Below are positions 42,970-52,974 of a stretch of 64,000 nt of DNA, in pieces. The position numbers and the translations under genes were made by a program. The notes below the pieces were generated by a model. The model did not search any database. It had not been told where the DNA came from and saw only the letters and a program-made list of their open reading frames with translations. Position 1 is the stretch's first letter; the number at the start of each line of letters is the position of its first letter. This DNA comes from Helicobacter cetorum (GTDB lineage Bacteria > Campylobacterota > Campylobacteria > Campylobacterales > UBA6016): contig DZAX01000004.1 of assembly GCA_022729705.1 (NCBI GenBank), positions 51,656-115,655 of the forward strand. The letters run 5' to 3'.

Positions 42970-45477
42970 ATGAACGATTTGTTTGAAGCAAACGAAGATA
43001 TAGTAGAAACCTCCATTGAAGAATCCGTAAAGGCCAGCTATCTAGACTACTCCATGAGTGTTATCGTGGGTCGAGCCTTGCCTGACGCAAGAGATGGATT
43101 AAAGCCTGTTCACAGAAGAATACTTTTTGCAATGAATGAGCTCTCCCTAACCGCTCGCTCAGCATACAAAAAGTCGGCTCGTATCGTGGGCGACGTCATC
43201 GGTAAGTATCACCCGCACGGCGACACGTCCGTATACGATGCGCTCGTGCGTATGGCGCAAAGCTTTTCGATGAGGGCGCCTCTTGTGGACGGACAAGGAA
43301 ACTTCGGTTCCGTAGACGGCGACAACGCTGCGGCTATGAGGTACACCGAAGCTAGAATGACCTCTCTAGCCGAAGAGATACTAAGAGATATAGACAAAGA
43401 CACTGTTGACTTTATACCAAACTATGATGGAAGTATGGACGAACCGGCGGTGTTGCCAAGCCGCCTACCAAATCTACTGATAAACGGCTCCAGCGGTATC
43501 GCCGTAGGTATGGCGACAAATATTCCGCCTCACAACCTAAACGAAATAATAGACGCTCTTATATATCTAATCGAAAACAAAGAAGCAAGCTTAGAAGAGA
43601 TAATGGAGTTTGTAAAGGGTCCTGATTTTCCAACAGGCGGCACAATATTTGGCACCAAAGGGATACTTGACGCCTTTCGCACAGGACGCGGCAGAATACG
43701 TCTTAGAGGCAAAACGCATATTGAGAAAAAACAAAACAAAGAGATGATCGTCATAGACGAACTCCCATATCAAGTAAACAAATCAAAACTAGTGGAAGAC
43801 ATCGCCGTACTCGCAAAAGAAAAAGTAGTAGAGGGCATATCTGAGGTAAGAGACGAATCGGATAGGGATGGTATGAGGGTTGTTATAGAGCTCAAAAAAG
43901 ACGCTATGGCGGAAATAGTGCTAAACAACTTATATAAACACACTCAGCTCTCCACAACATTTGGCGTAATTATGCTTGCTATCGTAAACAAGGAGCCTAA
44001 AGTATTTACGCTAATAGAGCTTTTAAATCTATTTTTGGCACATAGAAAAACTATCGTCATCAGAAGAACGATATTTGAACTCCAAAAAGCAAAAGATAGG
44101 GCGCATATATTAGAGGGTTTAAGAATTGCGCTTGACAATATAGACGAAATAGTAAAACTCATACGCGCCTCAAAAGACGCTCAAACTGCAAGAGAAGGGC
44201 TCATAAGTGCCTTTGAACTTTCAGAGATACAAGCTCAAGCTATTCTCGATATGAGACTCCAAAGACTAACAGGTCTTGAAAGAGACAAAATAGAAAATGA
44301 GTACGCCGAACTTATAAAAGAGATAGAGAGACTAACAGCGATACTAAAAAGCGAAGAGCTGCTAAACGACGTAATCAAAACAGAACTAGTAGAAATCAGA
44401 GAAAAATATAACCAACCAAGAATCACAGAGATAACGGAAGACTACGAAGATATAGACGTGGAAGACCTTATTCCAAATGAGCCTATGGTGGTTACAATGA
44501 CGCATAGAGGCTATATCAAACGCGTTAATCTCAAATCATACGAAAGACAAAATAGAGGCGGCAAGGGCAAGCTCGCCGTTACGACGTATGAGGACGACTT
44601 TATAGAGAGCTTCTTTGTGTGCAACACACACGATACGTTGATGTTTGTAACAAACAGGGGTCAACTATACTGGCTAAAAGTGTACAAAATCCCAGAAGCG
44701 GGCAGAACGGCAAAAGGCAAAGCGGTTGTCAATCTACTAAACTTACAAGCAGAAGAGCAGATAAAAGCCGTAATACCGACGACTGACTTTAGCGAAGAGA
44801 AGTCTCTAGCGTTTTTCACAAGAAACGGAATTATCAAACGAACAAATCTAAGCGAATTCTCAAATGTTAGAAACGTTGGCATAAGAGCGATAACGCTTGA
44901 CGATAACGATGAACTCGTAACGGCCCTTGTCGTAGGCGCCCTACATAAAGAGTTTTTTATTCTAACCAAAAAAGGGATGTGTATCCGTTTTGATATACGC
45001 TCAGATGAAGAGGGTAAGGGCGGAGTAAGAGAGCTTGGCAGAACCGCGAGAGGCGTGACCGCTATTAGGTTCAAAGTCGGCGAGGATTATGTGGTTGGAG
45101 CAAACGCCCTAAAAGACGAAAACGAAGAGATACTCACAGTAAGCGAAAGAGGGTTTGGTAAACGAACTGAAGCCAATGAGTACAGACACCAAGCGCGGGG
45201 CGGCAAAGGTGTAATCGCCATGAAACTAACCAAAAAAACAGGCGATATGGTAGGCGTAGTCATTGCCGATGAAGAGATGGAGCTAATGGCTCTTAGCTCG
45301 ACTGGAAAAATGATAAGGGTGGATATGCAGACTATCAGGCAAACCGGTAGAAACGCTAGCGGCGTTATGATAGTGCGTGTGGACGAAAATGACTTTGTGG
45401 TGGATATCGCAAGATGCCCTAAAGAAGAGCCGGATGAGTTTATCCTAGAAGACGAAATACAAAGCTCTGTAGAGTAA
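42970..45477 (+). CDS. gyrA: DNA gyrase subunit A
   Basis: An 835-residue topoisomerase subunit. The N-terminal breakage-reunion domain has [20 protein letters not shown]. The quinolone-resistance region reads [17 protein letters not shown] with Thr at the position of E. coli Ser83, the normal Campylobacter residue, and Asp87 kept. The catalytic Tyr is in [11 protein letters not shown]. The C-terminal pinwheel contains the GyrA box QNRGGKG. The following genes flgP, flgQ, flgR and asd repeat the C. jejuni order. Confidence 0.98.
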   Translation: MNDLFEANEDIVETSIEESVKASYLDYSMSVIVGRALPDARDGLKPVHRRILFAMNELSLTARSAYKKSARIVGDVIGKYHPHGDTSVYDALVRMAQSFSMRAPLVDGQGNFGSVDGDNAAAMRYTEARMTSLAEEILRDIDKDTVDFIPNYDGSMDEPAVLPSRLPNLLINGSSGIAVGMATNIPPHNLNEIIDALIYLIENKEASLEEIMEFVKGPDFPTGGTIFGTKGILDAFRTGRGRIRLRGKTHIEKKQNKEMIVIDELPYQVNKSKLVEDIAVLAKEKVVEGISEVRDESDRDGMRVVIELKKDAMAEIVLNNLYKHTQLSTTFGVIMLAIVNKEPKVFTLIELLNLFLAHRKTIVIRRTIFELQKAKDRAHILEGLRIALDNIDEIVKLIRASKDAQTAREGLISAFELSEIQAQAILDMRLQRLTGLERDKIENEYAELIKEIERLTAILKSEELLNDVIKTELVEIREKYNQPRITEITEDYEDIDVEDLIPNEPMVVTMTHRGYIKRVNLKSYERQNRGGKGKLAVTTYEDDFIESFFVCNTHDTLMFVTNRGQLYWLKVYKIPEAGRTAKGKAVVNLLNLQAEEQIKAVIPTTDFSEEKSLAFFTRNGIIKRTNLSEFSNVRNVGIRAITLDDNDELVTALVVGALHKEFFILTKKGMCIRFDIRSDEEGKGGVRELGRTARGVTAIRFKVGEDYVVGANALKDENEEILTVSERGFGKRTEANEYRHQARGGKGVIAMKLTKKTGDMVGVVIADEEMELMALSSTGKMIRVDMQTIRQTGRNASGVMIVRVDENDFVVDIARCPKEEPDEFILEDEIQSSVE

Positions 45478-45577
45478 ATCTAATGATGAGTGGCAATTAA
45501 GGACTAGCTTTTGCTAGTAGCAGATGTTTTGCCGTATCTGCGGTCAACATACTAAATATTTAAAAAAGTGGATTATT

Positions 45578-45733
45578 GTGGGTATTTTTAAAACTGCAGC
45601 TCTTGTATTGGTTCTTGGAATGCTATTTGCTGGTTGTTCGTTCAAGGCAGGGTTTGGATTTGGCGTAGGCGCTAATTCATCAGGAAAAGGCGGCTATCAA
45701 ACCGTTCTATCCACTTGCGGAAGCGAAAGATAA
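45578..45733 (+). CDS. small putative lipoprotein
   Basis: About 51 residues from a GTG: VGIFKTAALVLVLGMLFAGC is a signal peptide ending in a lipobox (LFAGC), followed by a short Gly/Phe-rich tail (SFKAGFGFGVGANSSGKGG). The frame opens 18 codons earlier, but those residues do not look like a signal sequence. It sits between gyrA and the flagellar genes. No family recognised; it may be a real lipoprotein or a truncated one. Confidence 0.5.
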   Translation: MGIFKTAALVLVLGMLFAGCSFKAGFGFGVGANSSGKGGYQTVLSTCGSER

Positions 45734-45859
45734 AGAGTCTTGCGCTATAGGCTCTAGCGTCAGTTATGCGACATACTTGAAGGGTGTCATACATTTGTAA
45801 TGCGCCCCAAAGAATAAAATACAGAACGGTATCGTTCGAATAAACACAAAGGTGGTTTT

Positions 45860-46282
45860 ATGAAAAAGCTTGTTTCATCCGTTGTCTTCTTTTTGGCTAC
45901 TATAACTAGCGTATATGCGGCAGAGGGCGAATCGCTTGCGCTAAACGGTTCAAATTCTATTGTAATCTCCGTAATTGGTCAAGGCGTTGCTCCAGAGCAC
46001 ACAATATCAAACTATCAGTCGCTTGCATTGGCCAAAAAAGCGGCTATAGCAGATGCGTATAAAATGCTTGCCGAAAAACTAAACGGCGTAAAAGTAGAGG
46101 GTTATGACCTAGTAAGAAATATGGTTGTTCAAAAATCTCAAGTAAAAACTTGCGTCTCTTCAATGATTAGACACGCTAATATCGTAGAGACTAAATGCGC
46201 AAAAGATTTTTGCGAAGTTGAGATGGAGCTGAAATTAGTAGGCGACAAATGGTACCCAGAACTAGTATCCTCCTACAAATAA
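45860..46282 (+). CDS. flgP: FlgP/LPP20-like flagellar protein
   Basis: A 140-residue exported protein. The signal peptide ends SVYA, and the central block LALAKKAAIADAYKMLAEKL with GVKVEG is the LPP20/FlgP signature. In Campylobacter FlgP forms the large outer-membrane disk around the flagellar motor. Unlike the lipoprotein form, no cysteine follows the signal. The order gyrA-flgP-flgQ-flgR-asd matches C. jejuni and supports the name. Confidence 0.85.
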   Translation: MKKLVSSVVFFLATITSVYAAEGESLALNGSNSIVISVIGQGVAPEHTISNYQSLALAKKAAIADAYKMLAEKLNGVKVEGYDLVRNMVVQKSQVKTCVSSMIRHANIVETKCAKDFCEVEMELKLVGDKWYPELVSSYK

Positions 46283-46635
46283 TATCGCTCTCCCTTTTTG
46301 GGGGCGATTATTATTTTACCTATCGCTTTGAAGCTAGCAATCTTGTTCCGATTTTTGAAAAGTTGCAAGTTAGTAGAAAAATGGTTCCGATGGACTCAAG
46401 CCCTATTAAGCTGTTTCAAATAGCAAATGAAAAAGACGCCGCAAATGAAAAAGAGTTTGTCCGAATGTATAGAGATGAAATAGTCGAAATCATACTATCG
46501 CATAGAACAATCGTAAAATCAAGCTCAAAACTAGACTCCTTAAATCTCACAGAAAACTCAACTCTAAGTAGCTCCCCAACAGTCGTAAACATCGATTTTA
46601 AAGAAGAATTTGGTACCATAGGCGTATATGAGTAA
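46249..46635 (+). CDS. flgQ: FlgQ-like flagellar protein
   Basis: A 128-residue protein with an N-terminal hydrophobic segment (LLQIISLSLFGGDYYF) serving as signal or anchor, overlapping the end of flgP by 34 bp. Sequence features are weak (YRFEASNLVPIFEKLQVSRK). The name rests on position between flgP and flgR, where C. jejuni carries flgQ, required for FlgP stability and motility. Confidence 0.7.
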   Translation: MVPRTSILLQIISLSLFGGDYYFTYRFEASNLVPIFEKLQVSRKMVPMDSSPIKLFQIANEKDAANEKEFVRMYRDEIVEIILSHRTIVKSSSKLDSLNLTENSTLSSSPTVVNIDFKEEFGTIGVYE

Positions 46636-46655
46636 AACCTCCAAAGGCCATAAAT

Positions 46656-47804
46656 TTGAAAATAGCGCTTGTCGAAGACGATATAAACATGAGAAAATCG
46701 CTAGAAATGGCGTTTTTATGTTACCCAGAGTATGAGCTAAAGGCGTTTAAAAACCCAAAAGAGGCGTTAAAATCAATTGATGACAGCTTTGAGCTGGTTA
46801 TATCAGACCTTACCATGCCCGGAATGGATGGATTGGAGTTTGTCAAAGAGCTTGACGGTAGATTTCCTGTTATTATCATAACCGGAAATGCGACGCTAAA
46901 CAGAGCGATAGACTCCATAAGACTTGGTGTAAAAGATTTCATAACAAAACCGTTTGAAATTCACACTCTGATAGACGCAATAAAAAACGGCAAAGACGAC
47001 AAAACTCCGCCGCCAATACCAAGAGTAAAAAAAGAGGAGCAAAGCGACACGCCAAGGGACGGCTTTATAGCTATTTCAAAAGGTGTAGAGAGGGCGATAG
47101 AAGTGGCGAGAAAAGCCGCCGCTACAGACGCCAGCATCATTCTTTTGGGTGAGAGCGGCGTTGGTAAAGAGGTGTTTGCAAATTTTATACACAAAAACTC
47201 AACTCGCAAAGACAAACCATTTATCGCAATAAACATGGCGGCTATTCCTGACAATCTAATAGAGAGCGAACTTTTTGGATATGAAAAAGGAGCTTTTACA
47301 GACGCACAAACAGCCAAGGTGGGAAGATTTGAACTGGCAAGCGGCGGAACGCTCTTTTTGGATGAGATAGCGGAAATGCCTTACCCTCTTCAATCAAAAC
47401 TACTAAGAGTATTACAAGACAAAGAAATAAGTAGACTAGGCGGCACAAAACCAATCAAAATAGACGTCAGAATAATCTCCGCAACTAATGTAAATATCGA
47501 TAAAAATATAAAAGACGGGCTTTTCAGAGAAGACCTTTATTATAGACTAAACACTATTCCGGTAAAGATTCCTCCGCTAAGAGATAGAAAAGAAGAGATA
47601 GTGCCGATTGCGGAAATGACATTGGCAAATACGGCAAAAAAATACGGTACAAAAGAGCATGTGTTGTCAAACGACGCAAAAGAGTCTCTTATGGGGCACG
47701 ACTGGCCGGGCAATATTAGAGAGCTTATCTCGGTGTGTGAGAGAGTATCGATACTGACCGATACTGAGATAATAAAAGCGGATGATATTTTACAAAATTT
47801 ATAA
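46656..47804 (+). CDS. flgR: sigma-54 activator FlgR (no DNA-binding domain)
   Basis: Response regulator driving sigma-54 flagellar genes. The receiver domain (1-115) has acidic residues in ALVEDDINM and the phospho-Asp in LVISDLTMPGMDG. The AAA+ domain has Walker A GESGVGKE, the sigma-54 contact loop GAFTDAQ in the place of GAFTGA, Walker B LFLDEIAEM and R-finger region DLYYRLN. It ends after the AAA+ lid at 382 residues, without the Fis-type helix-turn-helix of NtrC, as in Helicobacter FlgR. TTG start. Confidence 0.93.
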   Translation: MKIALVEDDINMRKSLEMAFLCYPEYELKAFKNPKEALKSIDDSFELVISDLTMPGMDGLEFVKELDGRFPVIIITGNATLNRAIDSIRLGVKDFITKPFEIHTLIDAIKNGKDDKTPPPIPRVKKEEQSDTPRDGFIAISKGVERAIEVARKAAATDASIILLGESGVGKEVFANFIHKNSTRKDKPFIAINMAAIPDNLIESELFGYEKGAFTDAQTAKVGRFELASGGTLFLDEIAEMPYPLQSKLLRVLQDKEISRLGGTKPIKIDVRIISATNVNIDKNIKDGLFREDLYYRLNTIPVKIPPLRDRKEEIVPIAEMTLANTAKKYGTKEHVLSNDAKESLMGHDWPGNIRELISVCERVSILTDTEIIKADDILQNL

Positions 47805-47825
47805 CTTCACAAAAGGATTGTAGTC

Positions 47826-48854
47826 TTGAGAGAGTATATAGTAGCGGTTGTAGGCGCAACAGGAGCCGTTGGGCAAGAGATAATAGAGGTTTTAGAGGAG
47901 CTAGAGCTCCCTATAAAAAAACTTGTTCCTTTGGCGAGTGCAAACAGCTTGGGTAAAAAAATAGAGTTTAAAGGCGAAGTGATAGCGGTGCAAGAGCTAA
48001 CCGAAAGCGTTTTTGAAGATGAAAAAATAGAGATAGCCTTGTTTAGCGCAGGCGGTAGCGTATCCGCAAAATTCGCTCCATTTGCCGCAAAAGCGGGAGC
48101 GGTTGTAATAGATAACACAAGTCACTTTAGAATGCAAGAGGACGTTCCTCTTGTCGTGCCTGAGGTCAATAAAGAAGATATAAAAGAGTGGAAAAAAACA
48201 GGCATTATCGCAAATCCAAACTGCTCTACAATCCAAATGGTTACGGCGCTAAAACCGCTGGATGAACTATTTGACATAGAAAGAGTAGATATAGCCACAT
48301 ATCAAGCGACAAGCGGTGCGGGTATGCAGGCGATGGAAGAGCTAGTTGACCAGATGAAGAAGTTTTTTGAGTTTAAGCTCGATGATTATAAACCAAAAAA
48401 ATTTGTTCACCAAATAGCGCTAAATCTTATTCCGCAAATAGATAGTTTTCTTGACACCGGCTACACAAAAGAAGAGATGAAAATGGTCAATGAGACCCAA
48501 AAGATTATGCACAAAAATATGCAGCTCTCCGCCACCTGCGTGAGGGTGCCGGTGCTTAGAGGACATAGCGAGGCGATAACCATCAGATGTAAAAATCTTG
48601 TAGACGCAAATAAAGCTAGAGAGGCTCTCTCAAAAGCGGATGGTATTGTAGTGATAGATACGCCATCGGAGTCCGAGTATCCTATGCCACTACACGCGGC
48701 AGGTAAAAATGAGACTTTTGTAGGCAGAATCAGAGTAGACAACTTCGATCCAAAGATACTACATCTTTGGATAGTGGCAGATAATCTAAGGGTTGGAGCG
48801 GCTACAAACGCCGTGAGAATAGCAAAAGAGTGGATAAAAACAGAAAAGAGGTAG
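47826..48854 (+). CDS. asd: aspartate-semialdehyde dehydrogenase
   Basis: A 342-residue NADP-dependent enzyme reducing aspartyl phosphate, for lysine, diaminopimelate, threonine and methionine. The nucleotide loop is VVGATGAVGQEI, the catalytic Cys is in NPNCSTIQM, and the His/Arg substrate site is in RVPVLRGHSEAI. It follows flgR, as in C. jejuni, from a TTG start. Confidence 0.97.
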   Translation: MREYIVAVVGATGAVGQEIIEVLEELELPIKKLVPLASANSLGKKIEFKGEVIAVQELTESVFEDEKIEIALFSAGGSVSAKFAPFAAKAGAVVIDNTSHFRMQEDVPLVVPEVNKEDIKEWKKTGIIANPNCSTIQMVTALKPLDELFDIERVDIATYQATSGAGMQAMEELVDQMKKFFEFKLDDYKPKKFVHQIALNLIPQIDSFLDTGYTKEEMKMVNETQKIMHKNMQLSATCVRVPVLRGHSEAITIRCKNLVDANKAREALSKADGIVVIDTPSESEYPMPLHAAGKNETFVGRIRVDNFDPKILHLWIVADNLRVGAATNAVRIAKEWIKTEKR

Positions 48855-48858
48855 TCGA

Positions 48859-49434
48859 ATGGAAAAAACACATGAAAACGAAGAGTATGAAAAAGTATTA
48901 AAAGCCGATAGGCAAGATTCGTCGTGGTACGAAGACGCTTTTGAGAAATTTCTTTGGGGAAATAGACTTTGGGTTATTCTCGCCGTAGTGTCGTCTCTTA
49001 TTGCGTCTATATCGCTATTTCTTATAGGTAGTTTGGACGTACTACAAATAACGGGACAGCTATGGGATTATTATATTTTGGGAGAGCACAGCAAAGATAT
49101 ACACGCTACGGTAGTTAGCGAAGTTATCGGCGCGATAGATATGTATCTAATAGCGGTTGTGTTGCTTATCTTTAGTTTTGGTATCTATGAATTATTTGTA
49201 TCACAAATAGACGCCGCGACTGGTCACGGCTCTTCAAAAATTTTGGAGATACACTCTCTTGACGAATTAAAAGATAAAATATCAAAAGTTATCATTATGG
49301 TGCTTGTGGTCAAGTATTTTCAAATGGTGCTTGATATGAGCTTTAACGGTCCTTTGGAGATGCTATATCTTGCGATTTCTATTTTGGCGCTCTCTTTGGC
49401 ACTATATTTTTTACATAAAGGCGGTGGACACTAA
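48859..49434 (+). CDS. YqhA-family (UPF0114) membrane protein
   Basis: A 191-residue protein with four membrane helices (about 38-60, 82-105, 140-157, 165-182) and the family start YEKFLWGNRLWVILAVVSSL (here FEKFLWGNRLW). The function of this family is unknown. It is placed between asd and hemE with short gaps. Confidence 0.85.
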   Translation: MEKTHENEEYEKVLKADRQDSSWYEDAFEKFLWGNRLWVILAVVSSLIASISLFLIGSLDVLQITGQLWDYYILGEHSKDIHATVVSEVIGAIDMYLIAVVLLIFSFGIYELFVSQIDAATGHGSSKILEIHSLDELKDKISKVIIMVLVVKYFQMVLDMSFNGPLEMLYLAISILALSLALYFLHKGGGH

Positions 49435-50448
49435 GTGGTATTTATAGACGCATGCTTCAAAAGAGAGACAAAACACACTCCAATATGGATGATGAGACAA
49501 GCTGGTAGATACCTACCGGAGTATAGAGCCACTAGGGCAAAAGCAAAAGATTTTATAGATTTTTGCAAAAACACAGAGCTTGCCACAGAGGCTACGCTTC
49601 AGCCGATAGATATTTTGGATGTGGATGCGGCGATACTCTTTAGCGACATACTTGTGGTGCCGCTTGAGATGGGAATGAAGCTGGAGTTTATCGAAAAAAA
49701 AGGACCAGTTTTTCATGACCCGCTAGATTCTATAGCAGACCTAGAGAGACTGTCAAAAAACTCTGAAGAGAATTTGGGGTACGTCTATGAAGCTATAGGC
49801 AAGATAAGAAAGAGCTTGGCTCCGGATAAAGCGCTTATAGGTTTCGCCGGAAGCCCTTGGACTCTTGCTACATATATGGTTGAAGGACAAGGTAGTAAAA
49901 CGTTTGAGAAGATAAAAAGAGCCGTATATAAAGAGCCTGAATTTATCAAAGCTCTTTTGTCGATGCTAACCGAAAGCGTCAAAAAATATCTTGTCAACCA
50001 AATCGACGCCGGCGCAAACGCTGTACAGGTATTTGATAGCTGGGGCGGCGCACTTGAAGAAGAGAAGTTTTTTGAGTTTAGCTGGAAGTATATGCTTGAG
50101 ATTAGCAACTACATCAAACAAGAGAGACCCGGTATTCCTGTAATACTTTTTTCAAAAGGCATAGGAAACTATATGGACAAAGTATATGGTAATTTTGATG
50201 TATTTGGCGTAGATTGGGCAACTCCAATGAAACTCGCCAAAGATAAGCTTTTCGATAGGTACGCTTTGCAGGGCAATCTTGAACCGTCTCGTCTGTATGA
50301 TAGGGACGATATGCTAAAAGGAGCCGAATCGATACTAGTGCTATTTAAAGAGCAAAACGGGCATATTTTCAATCTAGGTCACGGCATGATTCCAGACTTG
50401 CCGCCAGAAAATGCAAAAGAGCTTGTTAGCTTCGTGCATAGTTATTAG
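49435..50448 (+). CDS. hemE: uroporphyrinogen decarboxylase
   Basis: Removes four carboxyls from uroporphyrinogen III in haem synthesis; 337 residues. The family signature MRQAGRYLPEYRA is followed by ILFSDILVVPLEMGM with the catalytic Asp, and GFAGSPWTLATYMVEG. GTG start directly after the yqhA-like stop. Confidence 0.97.
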   Translation: MVFIDACFKRETKHTPIWMMRQAGRYLPEYRATRAKAKDFIDFCKNTELATEATLQPIDILDVDAAILFSDILVVPLEMGMKLEFIEKKGPVFHDPLDSIADLERLSKNSEENLGYVYEAIGKIRKSLAPDKALIGFAGSPWTLATYMVEGQGSKTFEKIKRAVYKEPEFIKALLSMLTESVKKYLVNQIDAGANAVQVFDSWGGALEEEKFFEFSWKYMLEISNYIKQERPGIPVILFSKGIGNYMDKVYGNFDVFGVDWATPMKLAKDKLFDRYALQGNLEPSRLYDRDDMLKGAESILVLFKEQNGHIFNLGHGMIPDLPPENAKELVSFVHSY

Positions 50449-50453
50449 TACGC

Positions 50454-50536
50454 ATAAATAGGAGCAAAGCCCCTATTTATGGCAAGGACACAAGTGTCCC
50501 TGCACCCCCTAAAGCTACCTGCGTACGCAGGAGAGT
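50454..50536 (+). repeat. hairpin-linker-hairpin intergenic repeat, copy 6
   Basis: Stem 0 ATAAATAGG/CCTATTTAT around loop AGCAAAGCC, stem 1 GGACA/TGTCC, linker CACCCCCTAAAGCTA, then the perfect palindrome CCTGCGTACGCAGG and AGAGT. This is the best preserved copy, lying between hemE and ubiD. Confidence 0.9.
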
Positions 50537-50581
50537 GGCATTCGTAAATCCACCCCCTAATATTCCTACAAGGACGCAGCT

Positions 50582-52405
50582 TTGAACGACTGGATAAGAA
50601 GCCTCCAAGAAAATAATGAACTGCTAATTATTGACAAAGAGGTAGATAGATACCTTGAAATAGCCCATATCTCATATCTGGAGATGAAAAAAGATAATCC
50701 AAAAGCGCTTCTTTTTACAAACGTCATAGACAAAAAAACAGGTGTAAAGTATAAAACTCCCGTTTTAACCAATATATTCGGAAGCGAAAAAAAATGCAAG
50801 ATGATATTTGGCGGAGAGTTTGAGTCTATAGCGGACAAAATTGATGGGTTTTTAAAGTTCAAAAAACCAAAAACTTTTACTGAGAAAATTGCAAAACTAA
50901 AAGATGTGTTGGCGCTAAGATTTGTCTTGCCGCAAACCGTCAAAAACGGCGCGTGTCAAGAGGTTGTATATAAAAGCAAAACAAAACTAGACGATATTAT
51001 GCCGATTCTAACGACATGGAAAGATGACGGTGGGGCGTTTATCACAATGGGTCAGGTATATACAAAGAGCCTTGACGGTAACATGAAAAATGTCGGAATG
51101 TATAGACTCCAGCTATTTGCAGACAACACTTTGGGGCTACACTGGCAGATACACAAAGACTCAAATCACTTCTTTCATGAATACAAAAAAGCGGGGCAAA
51201 AAATGCCTGTGGCGATTGCGATAGGCGGCGACCCGCTATATACATGGTGTGCGACGGCGCCTATGCCAAAAGGGTTTTTTGAATTGATGCTGTATGGGCT
51301 TATCAAAGGCAAACGCCCAAAAGTCGTAAAATGTAAAAGCGTAGATTTGAAGGTTCCTTTTGACGCTGATTTTGTTATTGAGGGGTTTGTAGATCCATCA
51401 CAAACAAAGCTTGAGGGACCTTTTGGCGATCATACAGGATACTATACCCCAATAGAGCCATACCCATTTTTAGAGATTTCAGCGATAACAAGCAAGAAAA
51501 ATCCAGTATTTTATGCAACCGTAGTCGGTAAACCGCCTATTGAGGACAAATATATGGGGTATGCGACGGAGCGGATATTTTTGCCACTTATCCGAACAAC
51601 AGCCCCCGATATAATAGACTATGCGATGCCGGAAAATGGAGTGTTTCACAATCTAATCCTCGCCAAGATAGACACCTTGTATCCGGGGCACGCCAAACAA
51701 GCGATGCACGCTTTTTGGGGCGTCGGACAGATGAGCTTTGTAAAACACGCAGTCTTTTTCCCAAAAGAGGCTCCAGCTTTAAGGGATTACACAAAAGTTG
51801 TGGAGTTTATCGCTGATAGATTTGATTTTGACAATATGATAATTAGCGAGGGGGTATTGGACGCCCTTGACCACTCCAGCCCTGATTTTGCATACGGCGG
51901 AAAGCTAGGCATAGATTTGACAAGCTCCGCACCAAGAAGCAGGGGATTTAAAGCTATTAGCGACGAAGAGCTCACAAAAGCCCTCTCTTTAAAAATAGGC
52001 GGCGTAATAGAAGCAAAAATATATCTACAAAATACGCCAAATAAAACCGTGTGTATTAAACTAGGACGAACAGAGAAGTCATCGGAAATATTTGCCGCCA
52101 TACAAGAGTTTGGCGAATACGCAAAAATATTTGCGCTGTTTGACAAAGCTTGCAATGAGCTTGAAAACCCATATATGCTTTTTTGGAGACTCCTAAATAA
52201 TATTGATGCGAAATGGGATATATTCAAAAATGAGAGCGTCATGCTCTTAGACGCAACACAAAAAAAAGAGGTGGACGGCTATAAAAGAGAGTGGCCAAAA
52301 GACACTGTATGCGAAAGAGAGATACTAGAAAAACTAAAAAAAGATGCGCTTGTAGAATACGACGAAGAGTTTTTAAAAAAATGGCAGATTGTCGATTTTA
52401 ACTGA
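50582..52405 (+). CDS. ubiD: UbiD-family decarboxylase
   Basis: A 607-residue prenylated-FMN-dependent decarboxylase acting on aromatic acids. Family markers are AIGGDPLYTWCATAPMPKG, LEGPFGDHTGYYTP with the catalytic Glu, and the C-terminal domain. In Campylobacterota, which make menaquinone through futalosine, a UbiD-type enzyme is thought to act late in that pathway with a UbiA-type enzyme (54142-54993). TTG start. Confidence 0.92.
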   Translation: MNDWIRSLQENNELLIIDKEVDRYLEIAHISYLEMKKDNPKALLFTNVIDKKTGVKYKTPVLTNIFGSEKKCKMIFGGEFESIADKIDGFLKFKKPKTFTEKIAKLKDVLALRFVLPQTVKNGACQEVVYKSKTKLDDIMPILTTWKDDGGAFITMGQVYTKSLDGNMKNVGMYRLQLFADNTLGLHWQIHKDSNHFFHEYKKAGQKMPVAIAIGGDPLYTWCATAPMPKGFFELMLYGLIKGKRPKVVKCKSVDLKVPFDADFVIEGFVDPSQTKLEGPFGDHTGYYTPIEPYPFLEISAITSKKNPVFYATVVGKPPIEDKYMGYATERIFLPLIRTTAPDIIDYAMPENGVFHNLILAKIDTLYPGHAKQAMHAFWGVGQMSFVKHAVFFPKEAPALRDYTKVVEFIADRFDFDNMIISEGVLDALDHSSPDFAYGGKLGIDLTSSAPRSRGFKAISDEELTKALSLKIGGVIEAKIYLQNTPNKTVCIKLGRTEKSSEIFAAIQEFGEYAKIFALFDKACNELENPYMLFWRLLNNIDAKWDIFKNESVMLLDATQKKEVDGYKREWPKDTVCEREILEKLKKDALVEYDEEFLKKWQIVDFN

Positions 52406-52411
52406 CATTAG

Positions 52412-52447
52412 ACCTCTCCTAAAGTTACCCGCTTACGCAGGGGGAGT
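52412..52447 (+). repeat. partial hairpin repeat, copy 7
   Basis: CTCCTAAAGTTA then a stem CCCGC/GCAGGG with one bulged A, then GGAGTT. It keeps the CCTAAAG linker and stem 2 only, between ubiD and the metalloprotease gene. Confidence 0.55.
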
Positions 52448-52469
52448 TAATGGTTTATAAAAGGATGGT

Positions 52470-52958
52470 GTGATGACAATATCTCCGCTAAGATACTCGC
52501 CAACGCCGTATGCAAACTATAAAACAGGCGTAAAAAAAGAAGTTGAAACAGACTCAAAAGAAGCAAAAGACGCCATAGTCGAGTTGCAAGCAAGAGATGC
52601 CGAGGTAAGAGCTCATGAAGCGGCGCATATGTCGGCAGGCGGAAGCGTTGCGGGAGTCGCTAGCTTTGAGTATCAACAAGGACCGGACGGGAAGATGTAC
52701 GCCGTAGGCGGCGAGGTCTCAATAGATATAAGTACTGACGGCGATCCTAAAACGACTAAAGCCAAAATGCAGAGAGTACTGGCGGCAGCGTTAGCACCGG
52801 CAGATCCAAGCCCGCAAGATATAAAGGTTGCCACTACGGCTGCAATGCTTATGATGAGAGCGAGTTTTGATGAGATGAAAGAGAGAAGCGCTGAGGCAAA
52901 TACAAATCTTAAAAAAATGGGGATAGAAAAGTATGAGGAGATGCAAAAAATAGCGTAA
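52470..52958 (+). CDS. SprA-related putative metalloprotease
   Basis: A 162-residue protein of the SprA-related (CJM1_0395) family. The zinc motif HEAAH is in VRAHEAAHMSAGGSVAGVAS, and the family continuation GPDGKMYAVGGEVSIDI follows. Further DPKTTKAKMQRVLAAALAPA. No signal peptide. Two adjacent ATGs (52470, 52473) are possible starts after AAAAGG. Confidence 0.85.
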   Translation: MMTISPLRYSPTPYANYKTGVKKEVETDSKEAKDAIVELQARDAEVRAHEAAHMSAGGSVAGVASFEYQQGPDGKMYAVGGEVSIDISTDGDPKTTKAKMQRVLAAALAPADPSPQDIKVATTAAMLMMRASFDEMKERSAEANTNLKKMGIEKYEEMQKIA

Positions 52959-52974
52959 AAGAATCTTATTTTAC

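Noticed and set aside
43200..43270. Quinolone-resistance mutation in gyrA
   Set aside because: Thr at the Ser83 position is the wild-type residue in Campylobacter, and Asp87 is unchanged.
45524..45577. Upstream ATG extension of the small lipoprotein
   Set aside because: The residues MFCRICGQHTKYLKKW would precede the signal peptide with charged and Cys residues; the GTG at 45578 gives a proper lipoprotein signal.
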